This document shows positions 21,972 through 31,088 of a DNA stretch of 40,802 nt, one piece after another. Position numbers and translations under genes: made by a program. Source of the DNA: an uncultured Marinoscillum sp. (GTDB lineage: Bacteria; Bacteroidota; Bacteroidia; Cytophagales; MED-G16); contig CACPHX010000012.1 in NCBI GenBank assembly GCA_902633975.1, forward strand, positions 1 through 40,802. Reading direction: 5' to 3'. How positions within the stretch are numbered: the first letter of the stretch is position 1; the number at the start of each line of letters is the position of its first letter. Under the pieces are notes generated by a model. The model searched no databases. It was given only the letters and a program-made list of their open reading frames with translations, and had not been told where the DNA came from.

Positions 21972-22088
21972 ATGAAAGTAAGAGCATCAGTTAAAAAGAG
22001 AAGTGCGGATTGCAAAGTCATTAGAAGAAAGGGCAAGGTGTACGTTATTAATAAAAAAAATCCTCGATTTAAACAGAGGCAAGGATAG
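21972..22088 (+). CDS. rpmJ: 50S ribosomal protein L36 (zinc-free type)
   Basis: This very short gene encodes L36, 38 aa, starting [16 protein letters not shown] and ending [10 protein letters not shown]. Only one cysteine (Cys14) of the four zinc ligands remains: Ser11, Asn27 and Phe33 replace the others, so it is the zinc-independent form, usual in Bacteroidetes as I recall. It starts one base after the infA stop, and rpsM starts 2 bases after its stop. It is easily missed because of its length. Confidence 0.96.
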   Translation: MKVRASVKKRSADCKVIRRKGKVYVINKKNPRFKQRQG

Positions 22089-22090
22089 TT

Positions 22091-22465
22091 ATGAGAATAG
22101 CAGGCATAGACATTCCGGATAACAAAAGAGGTGAGATTGCCTTAACATATATATATGGGTTAGGTAGGAGTGCTTCTCAAAAAGTATTATCTGAAGCAGG
22201 AGTAGATTTTAGTAAAAAAGTTTCTGAGTGGTCTGAGGATGAATCAAATAAAATTAGAAATATTATATCAACTAATTTTAAAATTGAAGGTGACTTAAAA
22301 TCTGAACAGAGATTAAATATCAAAAGATTACTTGATATTGGATGTTACCGAGGTCTTAGACATAGGAAAGGTTTACCAGTAAGGGGACAAAAGACAAAAA
22401 ATAATTCTAGAACTAGAAAAGGTAAAAGAAAAACTGTTGCCAATAAAAAGAAAGCTGTTAAATAA
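22091..22465 (+). CDS. rpsM: 30S ribosomal protein S13
   Basis: S13 is a 30S head protein contacting P-site tRNA and the large subunit. The 124-aa product starts [20 protein letters not shown] and has [19 protein letters not shown] before a basic tail. It opens the alpha-type cluster (rpsM-rpsK-rpsD-rpoA-rplQ). Its stop overlaps the rpsK start by one base. Confidence 0.98.
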   Translation: MRIAGIDIPDNKRGEIALTYIYGLGRSASQKVLSEAGVDFSKKVSEWSEDESNKIRNIISTNFKIEGDLKSEQRLNIKRLLDIGCYRGLRHRKGLPVRGQKTKNNSRTRKGKRKTVANKKKAVK

Positions 22466-22854
22466 TGAATAAAAAGAAAGATAAGTCTAAAAAAAGAGTA
22501 GTAGTTGTTAACAAGAATGGGCAGGCTCACATAAAGTGTTCATTTAATAATATAATAATTTCTCTTACAAATGAATCAGGACAGGTTATTTCATGGTCTT
22601 CTGCTGGAAAAATGGGATTTAGGGGATCTAAAAAAAATACACCGTTTGCAGCTCAAATAGCAACTGAGGATGCAGTAAAGAAAGCGTACGAATTAGGTTT
22701 AAGAACAGTAGATATATTTATTAAAGGTCCTGGCGCAGGAAGAGATTCTGCTATCAGAGCAATACAAAATGCTGGTTTAGATGTTGTTTCTATCAATGAC
22801 GTAACACCTATTCCTCACAACGGTTGCAGACCACCTAAAAGAAGAAGAGTATAA
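22465..22854 (+). CDS. rpsK: 30S ribosomal protein S11
   Basis: S11 is a platform protein near the 3' end of 16S rRNA. The 129-aa product has [20 protein letters not shown], then [38 protein letters not shown] and the invariant C-terminus [13 protein letters not shown]. It starts within the rpsM stop (TAATG). Confidence 0.98.
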   Translation: MNKKKDKSKKRVVVVNKNGQAHIKCSFNNIIISLTNESGQVISWSSAGKMGFRGSKKNTPFAAQIATEDAVKKAYELGLRTVDIFIKGPGAGRDSAIRAIQNAGLDVVSINDVTPIPHNGCRPPKRRRV

Positions 22855-22863
22855 ATTATACAT

Positions 22864-23469
22864 ATGGCAAGATACACAGGTCCAAAATCTAAAATATCAA
22901 GAAAGTATGGTGAACCAATTTTTGGTGATACTAAAGCCCTTGAAAAGAAGCCTCACCCACCGGGACAGCATGGTAGGGGAAGGAGAAGAAAGAAATCAGA
23001 ATATGCAATTCAACTTGCCGAAAAGCAAAAAGCAAAGTACTTATATGGTATATTAGAAAGACAGTTCAGAAACCTATTTAGTAAAGCTTCAAGAAAAGAA
23101 GGTATTACAGGCGAGAATTTATTACAGTTATTAGAATCTAGACTTGATAATGTTGTTTACAGGCTAGGAATTGCTCCAACGAGAAGATCTGCAAGACAAC
23201 TTGTCTCTCACAAACATATAACTGTTAACGGTAATCTTGTAAATATTCCTTCATTCAGTGTCAAAGAAGGTGATATGGTAGCTGTAAGAGAAAAATCTAA
23301 ATCATTATCATCTATTGCTGAGAGTATATCAAGGCAGTCATCAAATAGATTTAAATGGTTAGAGTGGGATGATAAGTCTTTATCTGGTAAACTGATAATG
23401 TACCCAGATAGAGAGTCTATTCCTGAAAATATTAATGAACAATTAATTGTTGAATTATATTCTAAATAA
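22864..23469 (+). CDS. rpsD: 30S ribosomal protein S4
   Basis: S4 nucleates 30S assembly and takes part in mRNA entry and accuracy control. The 201-aa product starts [20 protein letters not shown], lacks the zinc-binding cysteines of some homologues, and has the S4 RNA-binding domain ([19 protein letters not shown] and [14 protein letters not shown]). In other bacteria S4 autoregulates the alpha operon; no matching pseudoknot was recognised here. A 28-base gap without a promoter match separates it from rpoA. Confidence 0.98.
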   Translation: MARYTGPKSKISRKYGEPIFGDTKALEKKPHPPGQHGRGRRRKKSEYAIQLAEKQKAKYLYGILERQFRNLFSKASRKEGITGENLLQLLESRLDNVVYRLGIAPTRRSARQLVSHKHITVNGNLVNIPSFSVKEGDMVAVREKSKSLSSIAESISRQSSNRFKWLEWDDKSLSGKLIMYPDRESIPENINEQLIVELYSK

Positions 23470-23497
23470 AATATTGTATAAATAAATTTTAAAAATT

Positions 23498-24481
23498 ATG
23501 TCACTACTTTCATTTCAATTGCCAGATAAGATAGTAATGGAAAAAGCCGATGATTTTCACGGTATATTTACTTTCTCACCATTGCAGCCAGGATACGGAT
23601 TAACTATCGGTAATGCTGTAAGAAGAGTTCTTCTTTCATCTTTAGAGGGATATGCTGTAACTGGTATTAAAATTCCTGGTATACAACATGAATTCTCAAC
23701 AATTGATGGTATTGTCGAAGACATATCAGAAATTATTTTGAACCTAAAAAATGTAAGGTTTAAGGCTACTGGTGATAATCCTGAGAAGTCAATTATAATG
23801 AAATTCGATACAAAAGGTACTTTAACAGCAAAAAGTATTGAGAAAAGTACTAGTTCATTCAAGGTTTTGAATCCTGATCATGAGATATGTACACTTAGTA
23901 AAAAGGTTAAATTTACTATTGAACTTAGAGTTGAGAAGGGTAGAGGATATGTTTCATCTGAAGAAAATAATGCTAACTCAGTAGACGTTGACTTTATTTC
24001 GGTAGACTCAGTGTTTACTCCTATTATTAATGTGAAATATAATATTGAGAATACAAGGGTTGAACAGAAAACTGACTTTGAAAAACTAATTCTAGATATT
24101 CAAACAGATGGTTCAATTCATCCAGAAGATGCTTTAAAGGGATCAGCTCAGTTATTGATTAAACACTTCTATCTATTTTCTGACAAGGACATGGAATTTG
24201 CAGAGGATAACTCTGATGAGATAGAAGTTGTTGATGAGGAGCTACTTCATATGAGAAAGTTATTGAAAACTTCATTGAATGACCTTGACCTGTCAGTTAG
24301 AGCTTATAATTGTCTTAAGGCTGCTGAGATCAGGACTCTAGGAGATTTAGTTAGTATTGAGATATCAGACATGATGAAGTTCAGAAACTTTGGTAAAAAA
24401 TCATTAACTGAACTTGAAGAGTTAGTTGATAGCAAAGGTTTAAGCTTTGGGATGGATCTCGCAAAGTATAATTTAGACTAG
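23498..24481 (+). CDS. rpoA: DNA-directed RNA polymerase subunit alpha
   Basis: Alpha forms the dimer that nucleates RNA polymerase assembly, and its C-terminal domain touches DNA and activators. The 327-aa product has the N-terminal domain with [20 protein letters not shown] (about residues 31-50), the usual dimerisation signature. An acidic linker near residues 230-250 leads to the C-terminal domain ([20 protein letters not shown], then [13 protein letters not shown]). Its presence between rpsD and rplQ is the normal alpha-operon order. Confidence 0.98.
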   Translation: MSLLSFQLPDKIVMEKADDFHGIFTFSPLQPGYGLTIGNAVRRVLLSSLEGYAVTGIKIPGIQHEFSTIDGIVEDISEIILNLKNVRFKATGDNPEKSIIMKFDTKGTLTAKSIEKSTSSFKVLNPDHEICTLSKKVKFTIELRVEKGRGYVSSEENNANSVDVDFISVDSVFTPIINVKYNIENTRVEQKTDFEKLILDIQTDGSIHPEDALKGSAQLLIKHFYLFSDKDMEFAEDNSDEIEVVDEELLHMRKLLKTSLNDLDLSVRAYNCLKAAEIRTLGDLVSIEISDMMKFRNFGKKSLTELEELVDSKGLSFGMDLAKYNLD

Positions 24482-24483
24482 AA

Positions 24484-25014
24484 ATGAGGCACGGTAAAAG
24501 ATTCAATCATTTAAGTAGGAAAGCACCACATAGAAAGTCTATGCTCTCCAACATGGCTTCATCCCTTATTATACATAAGAAGATAGAAACTACTGTTGCT
24601 AAAGCTAAGGCTTTAAGAAAATATGTGGAGCCGCTCCTAACTAAATCTAAAACTGATACCACTCATTCGAGGAGATCTGTATTTTCACATCTACAAAACA
24701 AAGAATCAGTCACTGAACTTTTCAACAATATCTCTGAGAAAATTAGTTTAAGACCTGGGGGATACACAAGAATAATCAAAACAGGTAATAGGCTTGGTGA
24801 TAATGCTGAGATGTGTATCATTGAACTTGTAGATTACAATTCACTTCTTTTAGAGGAGGCAGCTCCTCAGAAAAAGTCTACAAGGAGAAGAAGAAAAAAG
24901 AAATTATCTGAACCTGCAAAAACCACAAAGCCAGCATCTAAAGATAAGAAAAAAGAAAAGAAAAAAAGTGAATCTGAGAAGCCAAAAAAGGATGACAAAA
25001 AAGATTCAAAGTAA
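24484..25014 (+). CDS. rplQ: 50S ribosomal protein L17 with long lysine-rich tail
   Basis: L17 is a 50S protein near the tunnel exit. Residues 1 to about 120 are the standard L17 fold: [20 protein letters not shown], the [17 protein letters not shown] block, then [20 protein letters not shown]. The remaining 51 residues (126-176) are low-complexity and very basic: 24 of 51 are Lys or Arg. E. coli L17 (127 aa) has no such tail; some form of extension is common in Bacteroidetes as I recall. It is the last gene of the block and is followed by the intrinsic terminator at 25039. Confidence 0.97.
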   Translation: MRHGKRFNHLSRKAPHRKSMLSNMASSLIIHKKIETTVAKAKALRKYVEPLLTKSKTDTTHSRRSVFSHLQNKESVTELFNNISEKISLRPGGYTRIIKTGNRLGDNAEMCIIELVDYNSLLLEEAAPQKKSTRRRRKKKLSEPAKTTKPASKDKKKEKKKSESEKPKKDDKKDSK

Positions 25015-25038
25015 GTTTTTTAATAAATATTATATTTT

Positions 25039-25073
25039 AAAGGGATTAAATTTATTTAATCCCTTTTTTATTT
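25039..25073 (+). terminator. Intrinsic terminator after rplQ
   Basis: A perfect 12-bp stem (AAAGGGATTAAA at 25039-25050 and TTTAATCCCTTT at 25055-25066) closes a 4-base TTTA loop and runs into a T-rich tract (six Ts at 25064-25069, then TTTT after one A). It starts 24 bases after the rplQ stop and should end the rpo/ribosomal block. It is the only clear intrinsic terminator in the window. Confidence 0.9.
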
Positions 25074-25075
25074 TA

Positions 25076-25083
25076 TATTTTTG
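25076..25083 (+). promoter_or_regulatory. Candidate -7 box for carA
   Basis: TATTTTTG (25076-25083) matches TAnnTTTG and lies directly after the rplQ terminator. Only 6 bases separate it from the carA ATG at 25090, so transcription would begin at or beside the start codon, giving a leaderless message. No TTTG/TTG is found at the expected -33 distance, so the call is tentative. Confidence 0.35.
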
Positions 25084-25089
25084 GAAAAA

Positions 25090-26190
25090 ATGGGATTAAT
25101 AACAAGAAAACCAGCTATCCTTGTTCTCGAAGATGGTTCTGTATTTGAGGGTTTTTCATTAGGTAAGATTGGAGTCGCTACTGGAGAAATTTGCTATAAT
25201 ACAGGAATGACAGGGTATCAAGAAATTTACACGGATCCCTCTTACTTTGGCCAGATTATAATCAATACTTCATCGCATATAGGAAATTACGGAACAGTAG
25301 AAGAGGAACAAGAAAGCTCATCACCCCAAATCAGTGGAGTGATAATTAATGAATATTCAGAGATCTATAGTAGATCTAATTCTGATGAAAGTTTAGAGGA
25401 TTATTTTATTAAAAATAATACTGTAGCAATTTATGATATTGATACAAGAAAACTTGTGAAGTATATAAGAGATAAAGGTGCTATGAATGCAATAATTTCA
25501 AGTGAGTCACAGGACGTAGAGAAATTAAAGACTTCCCTAGATGAGGTGCCATCTATGAAGAATCTTGAACTTTCCTCAAAAGTAACCACGGGGAAAGAAT
25601 ATGAATACGGTGATAAAAATTCAAAAATCAAAATTGCAGTTCTTGACCTTGGTTGTAAGCAATCTATCCTTAAAAATTTTAGTGAGAGGGGTGCGTTTTG
25701 CAAAGTATACCCTGCTAAGACCTCGTACAAGACAATGAAGAAATGGAATCCTGATGGTTTTTTTATATCAAATGGTCCAGGTGATCCAGCCTCCATGGAT
25801 TATGCAGTTAAAACAGTAAAAGAAATTTTAAAAAATCATCAACCCCTTTTTGGTATTTGCTTGGGACATCAAATTCTAGCAAGAGCATGTGATATTTCAA
25901 CCTATAAATTACATAATGGTCATAGAGGTATAAATCATCCCGTAAAAAATCTAAAATCTGGAAAGTCAGAAGTGACATCACAAAACCACGGATTTGCTGT
26001 AACGCTAGAAGATATTAAGAGATCAGATCTTTTAGAACTGACGCATATTAATTTAAATGACGATACGGTAGAAGGAATAAAAGTAAAAGGAAAGAAGGCA
26101 TTTTCTGTTCAGTATCATCCTGAGTCCTGTCCAGGACCTCATGATTCAAGGTATCTTTTTGATGATTTCATTAAAATGATTAAAAAATGA
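25090..26190 (+). CDS. carA: Carbamoyl-phosphate synthase small (glutaminase) subunit
   Basis: CarA hydrolyses glutamine and passes ammonia to CarB for carbamoyl phosphate, the precursor of pyrimidines and arginine. From the ATG at 25090 the product is 366 aa. The N-terminal domain has [11 protein letters not shown] and [20 protein letters not shown]. The class I amidotransferase triad is Cys257 (in FGICLGHQ), His343 and Glu345 (in YHPES). An in-frame TTG at 25081 would add three residues and would lie in the predicted -7 box, so the ATG is preferred. carB is not in the window. The stop overlaps eno by 4 bases. The rplQ-carA-eno order is typical of Flavobacteriia as I recall it. Confidence 0.96.
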   Translation: MGLITRKPAILVLEDGSVFEGFSLGKIGVATGEICYNTGMTGYQEIYTDPSYFGQIIINTSSHIGNYGTVEEEQESSSPQISGVIINEYSEIYSRSNSDESLEDYFIKNNTVAIYDIDTRKLVKYIRDKGAMNAIISSESQDVEKLKTSLDEVPSMKNLELSSKVTTGKEYEYGDKNSKIKIAVLDLGCKQSILKNFSERGAFCKVYPAKTSYKTMKKWNPDGFFISNGPGDPASMDYAVKTVKEILKNHQPLFGICLGHQILARACDISTYKLHNGHRGINHPVKNLKSGKSEVTSQNHGFAVTLEDIKRSDLLELTHINLNDDTVEGIKVKGKKAFSVQYHPESCPGPHDSRYLFDDFIKMIKK

Positions 26191-27458
26191 GTAAAATAAC
26201 CAAGATTGTTGGAAGACAAATTCTAGATTCAAGGGGAAACCCAACCATTGAGGTTGATATATATGCTGATAACATCATGGGAAGAGCTGCAGTACCATCT
26301 GGAGCTTCTACAGGTGAAAATGAAGCTGTTGAGTTAAGGGACGGAGGATCAGAGTTTTTAGGGAAATCAGTTAAAAAAGCAGTAAGAAATATAAATGATA
26401 CCATCTCGCAAGAGATTATAGGTCATAATTGTTTTGATCAAGAAAGTATTGACGAACTCCTGATTAATCTTGATGGCACTAAAAATAAATCAAGACTTGG
26501 TGCCAATGCAATTTTAGGGGTTTCTCTTGCTTACGCAAAACTTTCATCTAAAATAAAAAACATTCCTTTATATAAATACCTTGGGGATGATTCCTCCAAT
26601 ATAATGCCAGTTCCTATGATGAATATTATTAATGGAGGATCTCATTCTGATGCACCGATTGCATTTCAAGAGTTTATGATTAGACCTGTTGGTGCTAGCT
26701 CTTTTAGTGAAGCGCTACGATATGGAGTGGAGATATTCCATACCTTAAAATCAATCCTTAAGAAAAAAGGACTAAGTACTGCTGTAGGTGATGAAGGAGG
26801 TTTTGCACCAAATTTAAGTGGAGGAACAGAGGAGGCAATAGAAACAATATTAACCTCAATTAATGAAGCTGGTTTTAGTGTTGGAAAAGATATAACACTT
26901 GCTATGGATTGTGCTGCCTCAGAATTTTATATTGATGGAGTATATGATTATAAAATTTTCGAAGGTCCAGGAGGAAAATCAAGATCCTCAGCAGAGCAGG
27001 TTGATTATCTTAAGGATTTAGTTGATAATTACCCCATTGATAGTATCGAGGATGGATGTGATGAAAATGACTGGGACGGTTGGGACCTTTTGACAAAAGA
27101 AATAGGAGATAGATGTCAACTAGTTGGTGATGATCTACTTGTGACTAATATAGAGTATTTAGAAAAAGCAATCGAAAGGAATAGTGCTAATTCAATTCTA
27201 ATTAAACCAAATCAAATTGGTACACTTACTGAAACTATTAGTGCAATTAATTTAGCAAAAAAGTCTGGTTGGACTGCAATTGTTTCTCATAGATCAGGAG
27301 AGACTGAGGATACTACTATATCTGATATTGCTGTTGGTTTAAATGTTGGCCAGATAAAAACTGGATCTTTGTCGAGGTCTGATCGAACAGCAAAATACAA
27401 TCAACTTTTAAGAATAGAAGAGGATCTTGGAGATAATGCTAAGTATCCAACTAAATAA
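26187..27458 (+). CDS. eno: Enolase (phosphopyruvate hydratase)
   Basis: Enolase interconverts 2-phosphoglycerate and phosphoenolpyruvate in glycolysis; phosphoenolpyruvate is also the substrate of the DAHP synthase and EPSP synthase encoded nearby. The 423-aa product has [15 protein letters not shown] and [18 protein letters not shown] at the N-terminus, the catalytic Glu203 in GDEGGFAPN, metal-binding acids in [14 protein letters not shown] and GDDLLVTN, and catalytic Lys340 in [23 protein letters not shown] is also intact. It overlaps carA by 4 bases (ATGA), so the two are probably co-translated. ftsB-like follows after 14 bases. Confidence 0.98.
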   Translation: MSKITKIVGRQILDSRGNPTIEVDIYADNIMGRAAVPSGASTGENEAVELRDGGSEFLGKSVKKAVRNINDTISQEIIGHNCFDQESIDELLINLDGTKNKSRLGANAILGVSLAYAKLSSKIKNIPLYKYLGDDSSNIMPVPMMNIINGGSHSDAPIAFQEFMIRPVGASSFSEALRYGVEIFHTLKSILKKKGLSTAVGDEGGFAPNLSGGTEEAIETILTSINEAGFSVGKDITLAMDCAASEFYIDGVYDYKIFEGPGGKSRSSAEQVDYLKDLVDNYPIDSIEDGCDENDWDGWDLLTKEIGDRCQLVGDDLLVTNIEYLEKAIERNSANSILIKPNQIGTLTETISAINLAKKSGWTAIVSHRSGETEDTTISDIAVGLNVGQIKTGSLSRSDRTAKYNQLLRIEEDLGDNAKYPTK

Positions 27459-27472
27459 TTTATATTTGAAAT

Positions 27473-27766
27473 ATGAATAGAGATAATATAAAGAGGCTTT
27501 TTAAAAATTTTTATTTTTTATTTTTTGTAGGATTCTTGGTGTGGATGGTTTTAATAGATTCAAATGGATTTGTAAATAGATTTAAGTTATCAGGTAAGTT
27601 AAATGATCTTGAAGAAGAAAAGAGTTTTTATTTAGAGGAAATCAATAAGATATCTAAAGAAAAAAATCAGTTTGAGACAGATGAAGAATTATTTGAAAAG
27701 TTTGCACGAGAGGAGTATCTAATGAAGAAAAAGTCGGAAGATATATTTTATATTATAAAGGAGTAA
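27473..27766 (+). CDS. FtsB/DivIC-family septum formation initiator protein
   Basis: This is a 97-aa bitopic membrane protein. It has a short basic N-terminus, one hydrophobic segment (about residues 13-30, FYFLFFVGFLVWMVLI), then a charged coiled-coil-like stretch (about 40-70, DLEEEKSFYLEEINKISKEK) and a C-terminal FAREEYLMKKKSEDIFYI segment matching the conserved end of the FtsB/DivIC family. Such proteins link early and late divisome proteins in the inner membrane. The location just after eno matches the eno-ftsB adjacency seen in many bacteria. The specific name (FtsB or DivIC) cannot be decided from sequence alone. The next gene starts one base after its stop. Confidence 0.85.
   Translation: MNRDNIKRLFKNFYFLFFVGFLVWMVLIDSNGFVNRFKLSGKLNDLEEEKSFYLEEINKISKEKNQFETDEELFEKFAREEYLMKKKSEDIFYIIKE
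27758..27763 (+). promoter_or_regulatory. Shine-Dalgarno-like AAGGAG before the M42 peptidase
   Basis: AAGGAG at 27758-27763 ends 4 bases before the ATG at 27768. It is the only clear Shine-Dalgarno-like string I saw next to a start in this window, but it also encodes the last two residues (Lys-Glu) of the upstream protein and the spacing is short, so it may be a coincidence. Confidence 0.3.
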
Positions 27767-27767
27767 A

Positions 27768-28838
27768 ATGGAAAAAAGCAGTCGTGATTTTTTGTATAAA
27801 TATTTAAATAATATTTCCCCAACAGGTTTTGAGACACCAGGTCAAAAGATTTGGCTAGATTATATTAAACCTTACATTGATGATTACATATCAGATACTT
27901 ACGGAACTGTGGTTGGAGTTATAAATCCTAAGTCCAAGTATAAGGTTGTAATTGAAGCTCATGCAGATGAAATATCCTGGTTTGTAAACTATATAACTGA
28001 TGACGGATATATCTACGTGATACGAAATGGTGGATCTGACCATCAGATAGCTCCTTCGATGAGAGTAAATATCCAGACAAAAAAAGGTATAGTCAAAGGA
28101 GTTTTTGGTTGGCCTGCCATTCATGTAAGAGATCCCAAAACTGAGCAAAATCCTTCATTAAAAAATATATTTATAGATGTCGGTTGCTCATCTAAAAAGG
28201 AGGTAGAAGCGATGGGAGTTCATGTAGGTTGCGTAGTAACTTTCGAGGATGAGTTAATGGAATTAAATAAAAAATATTTTACTGGAAGAGCATTAGATAA
28301 TAGAATGGGTGGCTTTATGATTGCAGAAGTAGTCAAAAGGTTAAGTGAAAATAAGAAAAAACTAGACTTTGGACTTTATGTTGTTAATTCAGTTCAAGAA
28401 GAGATAGGTCTAAGGGGGGCACAGATGATTGCTGAAAGAATTAGTCCTGACGTTGCAATAGTAACAGATGTAACCCACGATACAAACAGTCCCATGTACG
28501 ATAAGAAGAAAAGTGGGGATATTAAAGCAGGTTCTGGTCCAGCACTTACTTTCGGGCCAGCAGTACAAAATAATCTTCTTGATCTACTAATTAAAACTGC
28601 TGACAAAAAGAAGATAAAATATCAGCTGATGGCAGCATCAAGATTCACTGGTACAGATACTGATGCATTTGCATATTCAAACGAAGGAGTTGCATCTGCA
28701 CTTATTTCCTTGCCTTTAAAGTATATGCATACTACCGTAGAAACAGTTCATAAAGACGACGTGGAGAGTTGTATAAATTTGATTTATGAATCTGTCTTAT
28801 CAATAAAAAAGGGACAGGATTTTAGATATATTAAGTAA
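27768..28838 (+). CDS. M42-family metallo-aminopeptidase
   Basis: This 356-aa protein belongs to the M42 (glutamyl aminopeptidase / FrvX-YsdC type) family of cytoplasmic, di-metal aminopeptidases that release N-terminal residues from peptides. Likely metal ligands are His65 (in EAHADEI), Asp177 (in RALDNRMG), Glu212, Asp234 (TDVTHD) and His321 (YMHTTVE); Glu211 of the EE pair is the probable general base. The family's dodecameric tetrahedral assembly is expected but not visible. It starts one base after the FtsB-like gene. Its last 8 bases overlap the 3' end of aroA on the opposite strand. Substrate preference cannot be read from the sequence. Confidence 0.93.
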   Translation: MEKSSRDFLYKYLNNISPTGFETPGQKIWLDYIKPYIDDYISDTYGTVVGVINPKSKYKVVIEAHADEISWFVNYITDDGYIYVIRNGGSDHQIAPSMRVNIQTKKGIVKGVFGWPAIHVRDPKTEQNPSLKNIFIDVGCSSKKEVEAMGVHVGCVVTFEDELMELNKKYFTGRALDNRMGGFMIAEVVKRLSENKKKLDFGLYVVNSVQEEIGLRGAQMIAERISPDVAIVTDVTHDTNSPMYDKKKSGDIKAGSGPALTFGPAVQNNLLDLLIKTADKKKIKYQLMAASRFTGTDTDAFAYSNEGVASALISLPLKYMHTTVETVHKDDVESCINLIYESVLSIKKGQDFRYIK

Positions 28839-30054
28839 TGATAAATCCTACTTTCTTCAAGTCCTCCCAATAAGTTGGATATGATTTTACAACAACCTCA
28901 GGATCATTTATAATTATTGATTTTTTTGATGCAAGCGGTGCAAAAGCCATTGCCATTCTATGATCTTTATACGTGTCAATTGCTAATTCATCATCAATTT
29001 CTCGGCTCCTTTTTTCTAGCACCCAATAATTATCTTCTTCATAAAAATCACATCCTATCTTTTTTAATTCATTTTTCATTGCTAGAAGTCTATCTGTCTC
29101 CTTTATTTTTAAACTCTCAACACCAGAAACTTTTAATTTTAATTTATGATAAGCGGCTACTACTAATATGGTTTGGGTGAGGTCTGGACAGTCTCTAAAA
29201 TCTAATTTGATTTCCTCAGTATCAAACTTGATTTTAGTGAGAACAATTCCATCCTCTTTGTATTGAGTATTAACACCAAATGACTTCATTAACTCGGATA
29301 TAACACTATCACCTTGGTTTGATTTCTTCTTTAGTCCTTTAAGCGTTAGATTATTTATATTATCAGAGATTGATAGGATGCTGTACCAATAACTTGCTGC
29401 GGACCAATCCGATTCAACTATGTAGCTACCTGACGAAAATTCTTGATTTTTTATACTGATCTTATTTCCTTCTACTTCGCTTTTAATTCCAAAAGAATTC
29501 ATCAGGTTCAAAGTCATATTTACGTATGGTCTACTATAAAAAGGCTCTTCAATATTAATTTCAATTCCTTTTTCTAGTAGAGGAGCTATAAGTAGAAGAG
29601 ATGATATGTACTGACTACTTATATCACCTGGAATGTCTAATTTGTTTTTTACTTGATTGATTTTTCTCTTTACATAAATGGGTGGGAAACCTTCATTTTC
29701 TAGGTATAGAATTTCTGCACCGATTTTATTTAGAGCATCAACTAATACCTTAACTGGTCTTTGATTCATCCTTTCTGTACCAGACAAAACAACGTGTTCC
29801 TTTTTTATTGCAAGAAATGAGGTAAGAAATCTAAAACTTGTTCCAGCATCTTGGGCATCCCAGACCACAAGATTCTCAGATTCAAGAAGATTTTTTAGAA
29901 GTACTGAATCATTAGCTTTTGATAGGTTTTTTATTGTTATTTCCTTCTCAGATAATGCCTTAATTATTAAAAGCCTATTACTTTCACTTTTAGATGAGTT
30001 TAAATAAATAGTAGAATCTTTAAACTTATCAAATGATAATTTTATTTTTTTCAT
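28831..30054 (-). CDS. aroA: 3-phosphoshikimate 1-carboxyvinyltransferase (EPSP synthase)
   Basis: EPSP synthase joins shikimate-3-phosphate and phosphoenolpyruvate in the sixth step of the shikimate pathway. The product is 407 aa, slightly shorter than E. coli AroA (427). Active-site segments are present: Lys22, Ser23 and Arg27 in SSKSESNRLL, DAGTSFRFL (69-77), RMNQRPVKVLVDAL, GDISSQYISSLL, FRDCPDLTQT with the catalytic Asp, KETDRLLAM, DTYKDHRMAMAFA and VVKSYPTYWEDL near the C-terminus. It is the last gene of a minus-strand operon and overlaps aroB by 4 bases. Its stop region overlaps the M42 gene tail to tail by 8 bases. Confidence 0.97.
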   Translation of the reverse strand: MKKIKLSFDKFKDSTIYLNSSKSESNRLLIIKALSEKEITIKNLSKANDSVLLKNLLESENLVVWDAQDAGTSFRFLTSFLAIKKEHVVLSGTERMNQRPVKVLVDALNKIGAEILYLENEGFPPIYVKRKINQVKNKLDIPGDISSQYISSLLLIAPLLEKGIEINIEEPFYSRPYVNMTLNLMNSFGIKSEVEGNKISIKNQEFSSGSYIVESDWSAASYWYSILSISDNINNLTLKGLKKKSNQGDSVISELMKSFGVNTQYKEDGIVLTKIKFDTEEIKLDFRDCPDLTQTILVVAAYHKLKLKVSGVESLKIKETDRLLAMKNELKKIGCDFYEEDNYWVLEKRSREIDDELAIDTYKDHRMAMAFAPLASKKSIIINDPEVVVKSYPTYWEDLKKVGFIIT

Positions 30055-31088
30055 GAGATAAGTTTGTTGTAGTATTCGATACTTTTTTTAATCTCATCCT
30101 CACTTACTTCGAAATCAAAATTGCATTTTCCGACTTCCTCTAGTAACGAAATCATTATTTTTTTATTAAAATTCTTTTTGTCTTGTTTAGCATTCTTCAG
30201 TATTTCCTCATGATATTCTATTTTATTTGATTTAAATGCAGAAAGAATATAGCCAGATATAGTATTTAACTCATTTTCAGAAAGCATTTTTTTATGAAAC
30301 GATATGTACGATTCACAAATCATTCCTATTGCTATTGCTTCGCCGTGTAAGAATTTATTTTTTTTCTCTAGATATGTTGTTTCAATGGCATGTCCAATAG
30401 TATGTCCAAAGTTTAAAATTTTTCTCAATCCTTCCTCAGTGAGATCATTTTCTGAAACTTCGCTTTTTATTAAAATTGAGTGTCTTACAATTTCTTCCCA
30501 GTTGTTATCTTTCCAATTAATTTTAATGATTTCTTTGAATTTTGTAGCGTCTTTTATCAGACAATGTTTTATAACTTCCGCATAACCTGACTTTAGTTCT
30601 CTTTCAGATAGGGATGAAAGAAATTTTGTATCAACTATTATAAGGGTAGGTATTTTAAAAATTCCAATTTGATTTTTATATGAATTGAAGTCAATTCCTA
30701 ATTTACCTCCAATACTAGCATCAACTTGAGCTAATAAAGTTGTTGGAATATTAATAAAGTCAATACCCCTTTTGAATGTTGATGCAACAAAACCACCCAT
30801 GTCACATATTACTCCACCTCCAAGATTTATGATTAGAGATTTTCTGTCGTAAAGATTTTCAGTGAGAAAATTCCATACCTTAGAGCATGTTGCAAGATTC
30901 TTTTCCTCTTCTCCCGAATCAATTTTAAAAATATCATAATCGAAATTAATATCTCCCTCAATTTTTTTTAAACAGTTAGAGTGAGTGTTTTCATCGACTA
31001 GAATACAGATTTTAGAATAATTATTTTCAGATAGGTATCTATTTAAGTGAGAACTTGAGTCACCAATCATAATATGATCTGGAATCAT
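30051..31088 (-). CDS. aroB: 3-dehydroquinate synthase
   Basis: AroB converts DAHP to 3-dehydroquinate, the second shikimate step, using NAD and a divalent metal. The product is 345 aa. The NAD-binding glycine motif is LGGGVICDMGGFVAS (89-103), followed by FKRGIDFINIPTTLLAQVDAS and GGKLGID. Probable metal ligands are Glu171 (GYAEVIKH), a histidine of NFGHTIGHAIE (226-236) and His248 (LHGEAIAIGM). It overlaps its neighbours by 4 bases at each end (ATGA type), which points to strict co-translation with the DAHP synthase and aroA. Confidence 0.97.
   Translation of the reverse strand: MIPDHIMIGDSSSHLNRYLSENNYSKICILVDENTHSNCLKKIEGDINFDYDIFKIDSGEEEKNLATCSKVWNFLTENLYDRKSLIINLGGGVICDMGGFVASTFKRGIDFINIPTTLLAQVDASIGGKLGIDFNSYKNQIGIFKIPTLIIVDTKFLSSLSERELKSGYAEVIKHCLIKDATKFKEIIKINWKDNNWEEIVRHSILIKSEVSENDLTEEGLRKILNFGHTIGHAIETTYLEKKNKFLHGEAIAIGMICESYISFHKKMLSENELNTISGYILSAFKSNKIEYHEEILKNAKQDKKNFNKKIMISLLEEVGKCNFDFEVSEDEIKKSIEYYNKLIS

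Noticed and set aside
23470..23497. Possible promoter before rpoA
   Set aside because: The closest string (TAAATTTT) lacks the final G of TAnnTTTG and there is no -33 element.
25431..25796. 121-codon antisense frame inside carA
   Set aside because: Shadow of carA; no family resemblance and no promoter.
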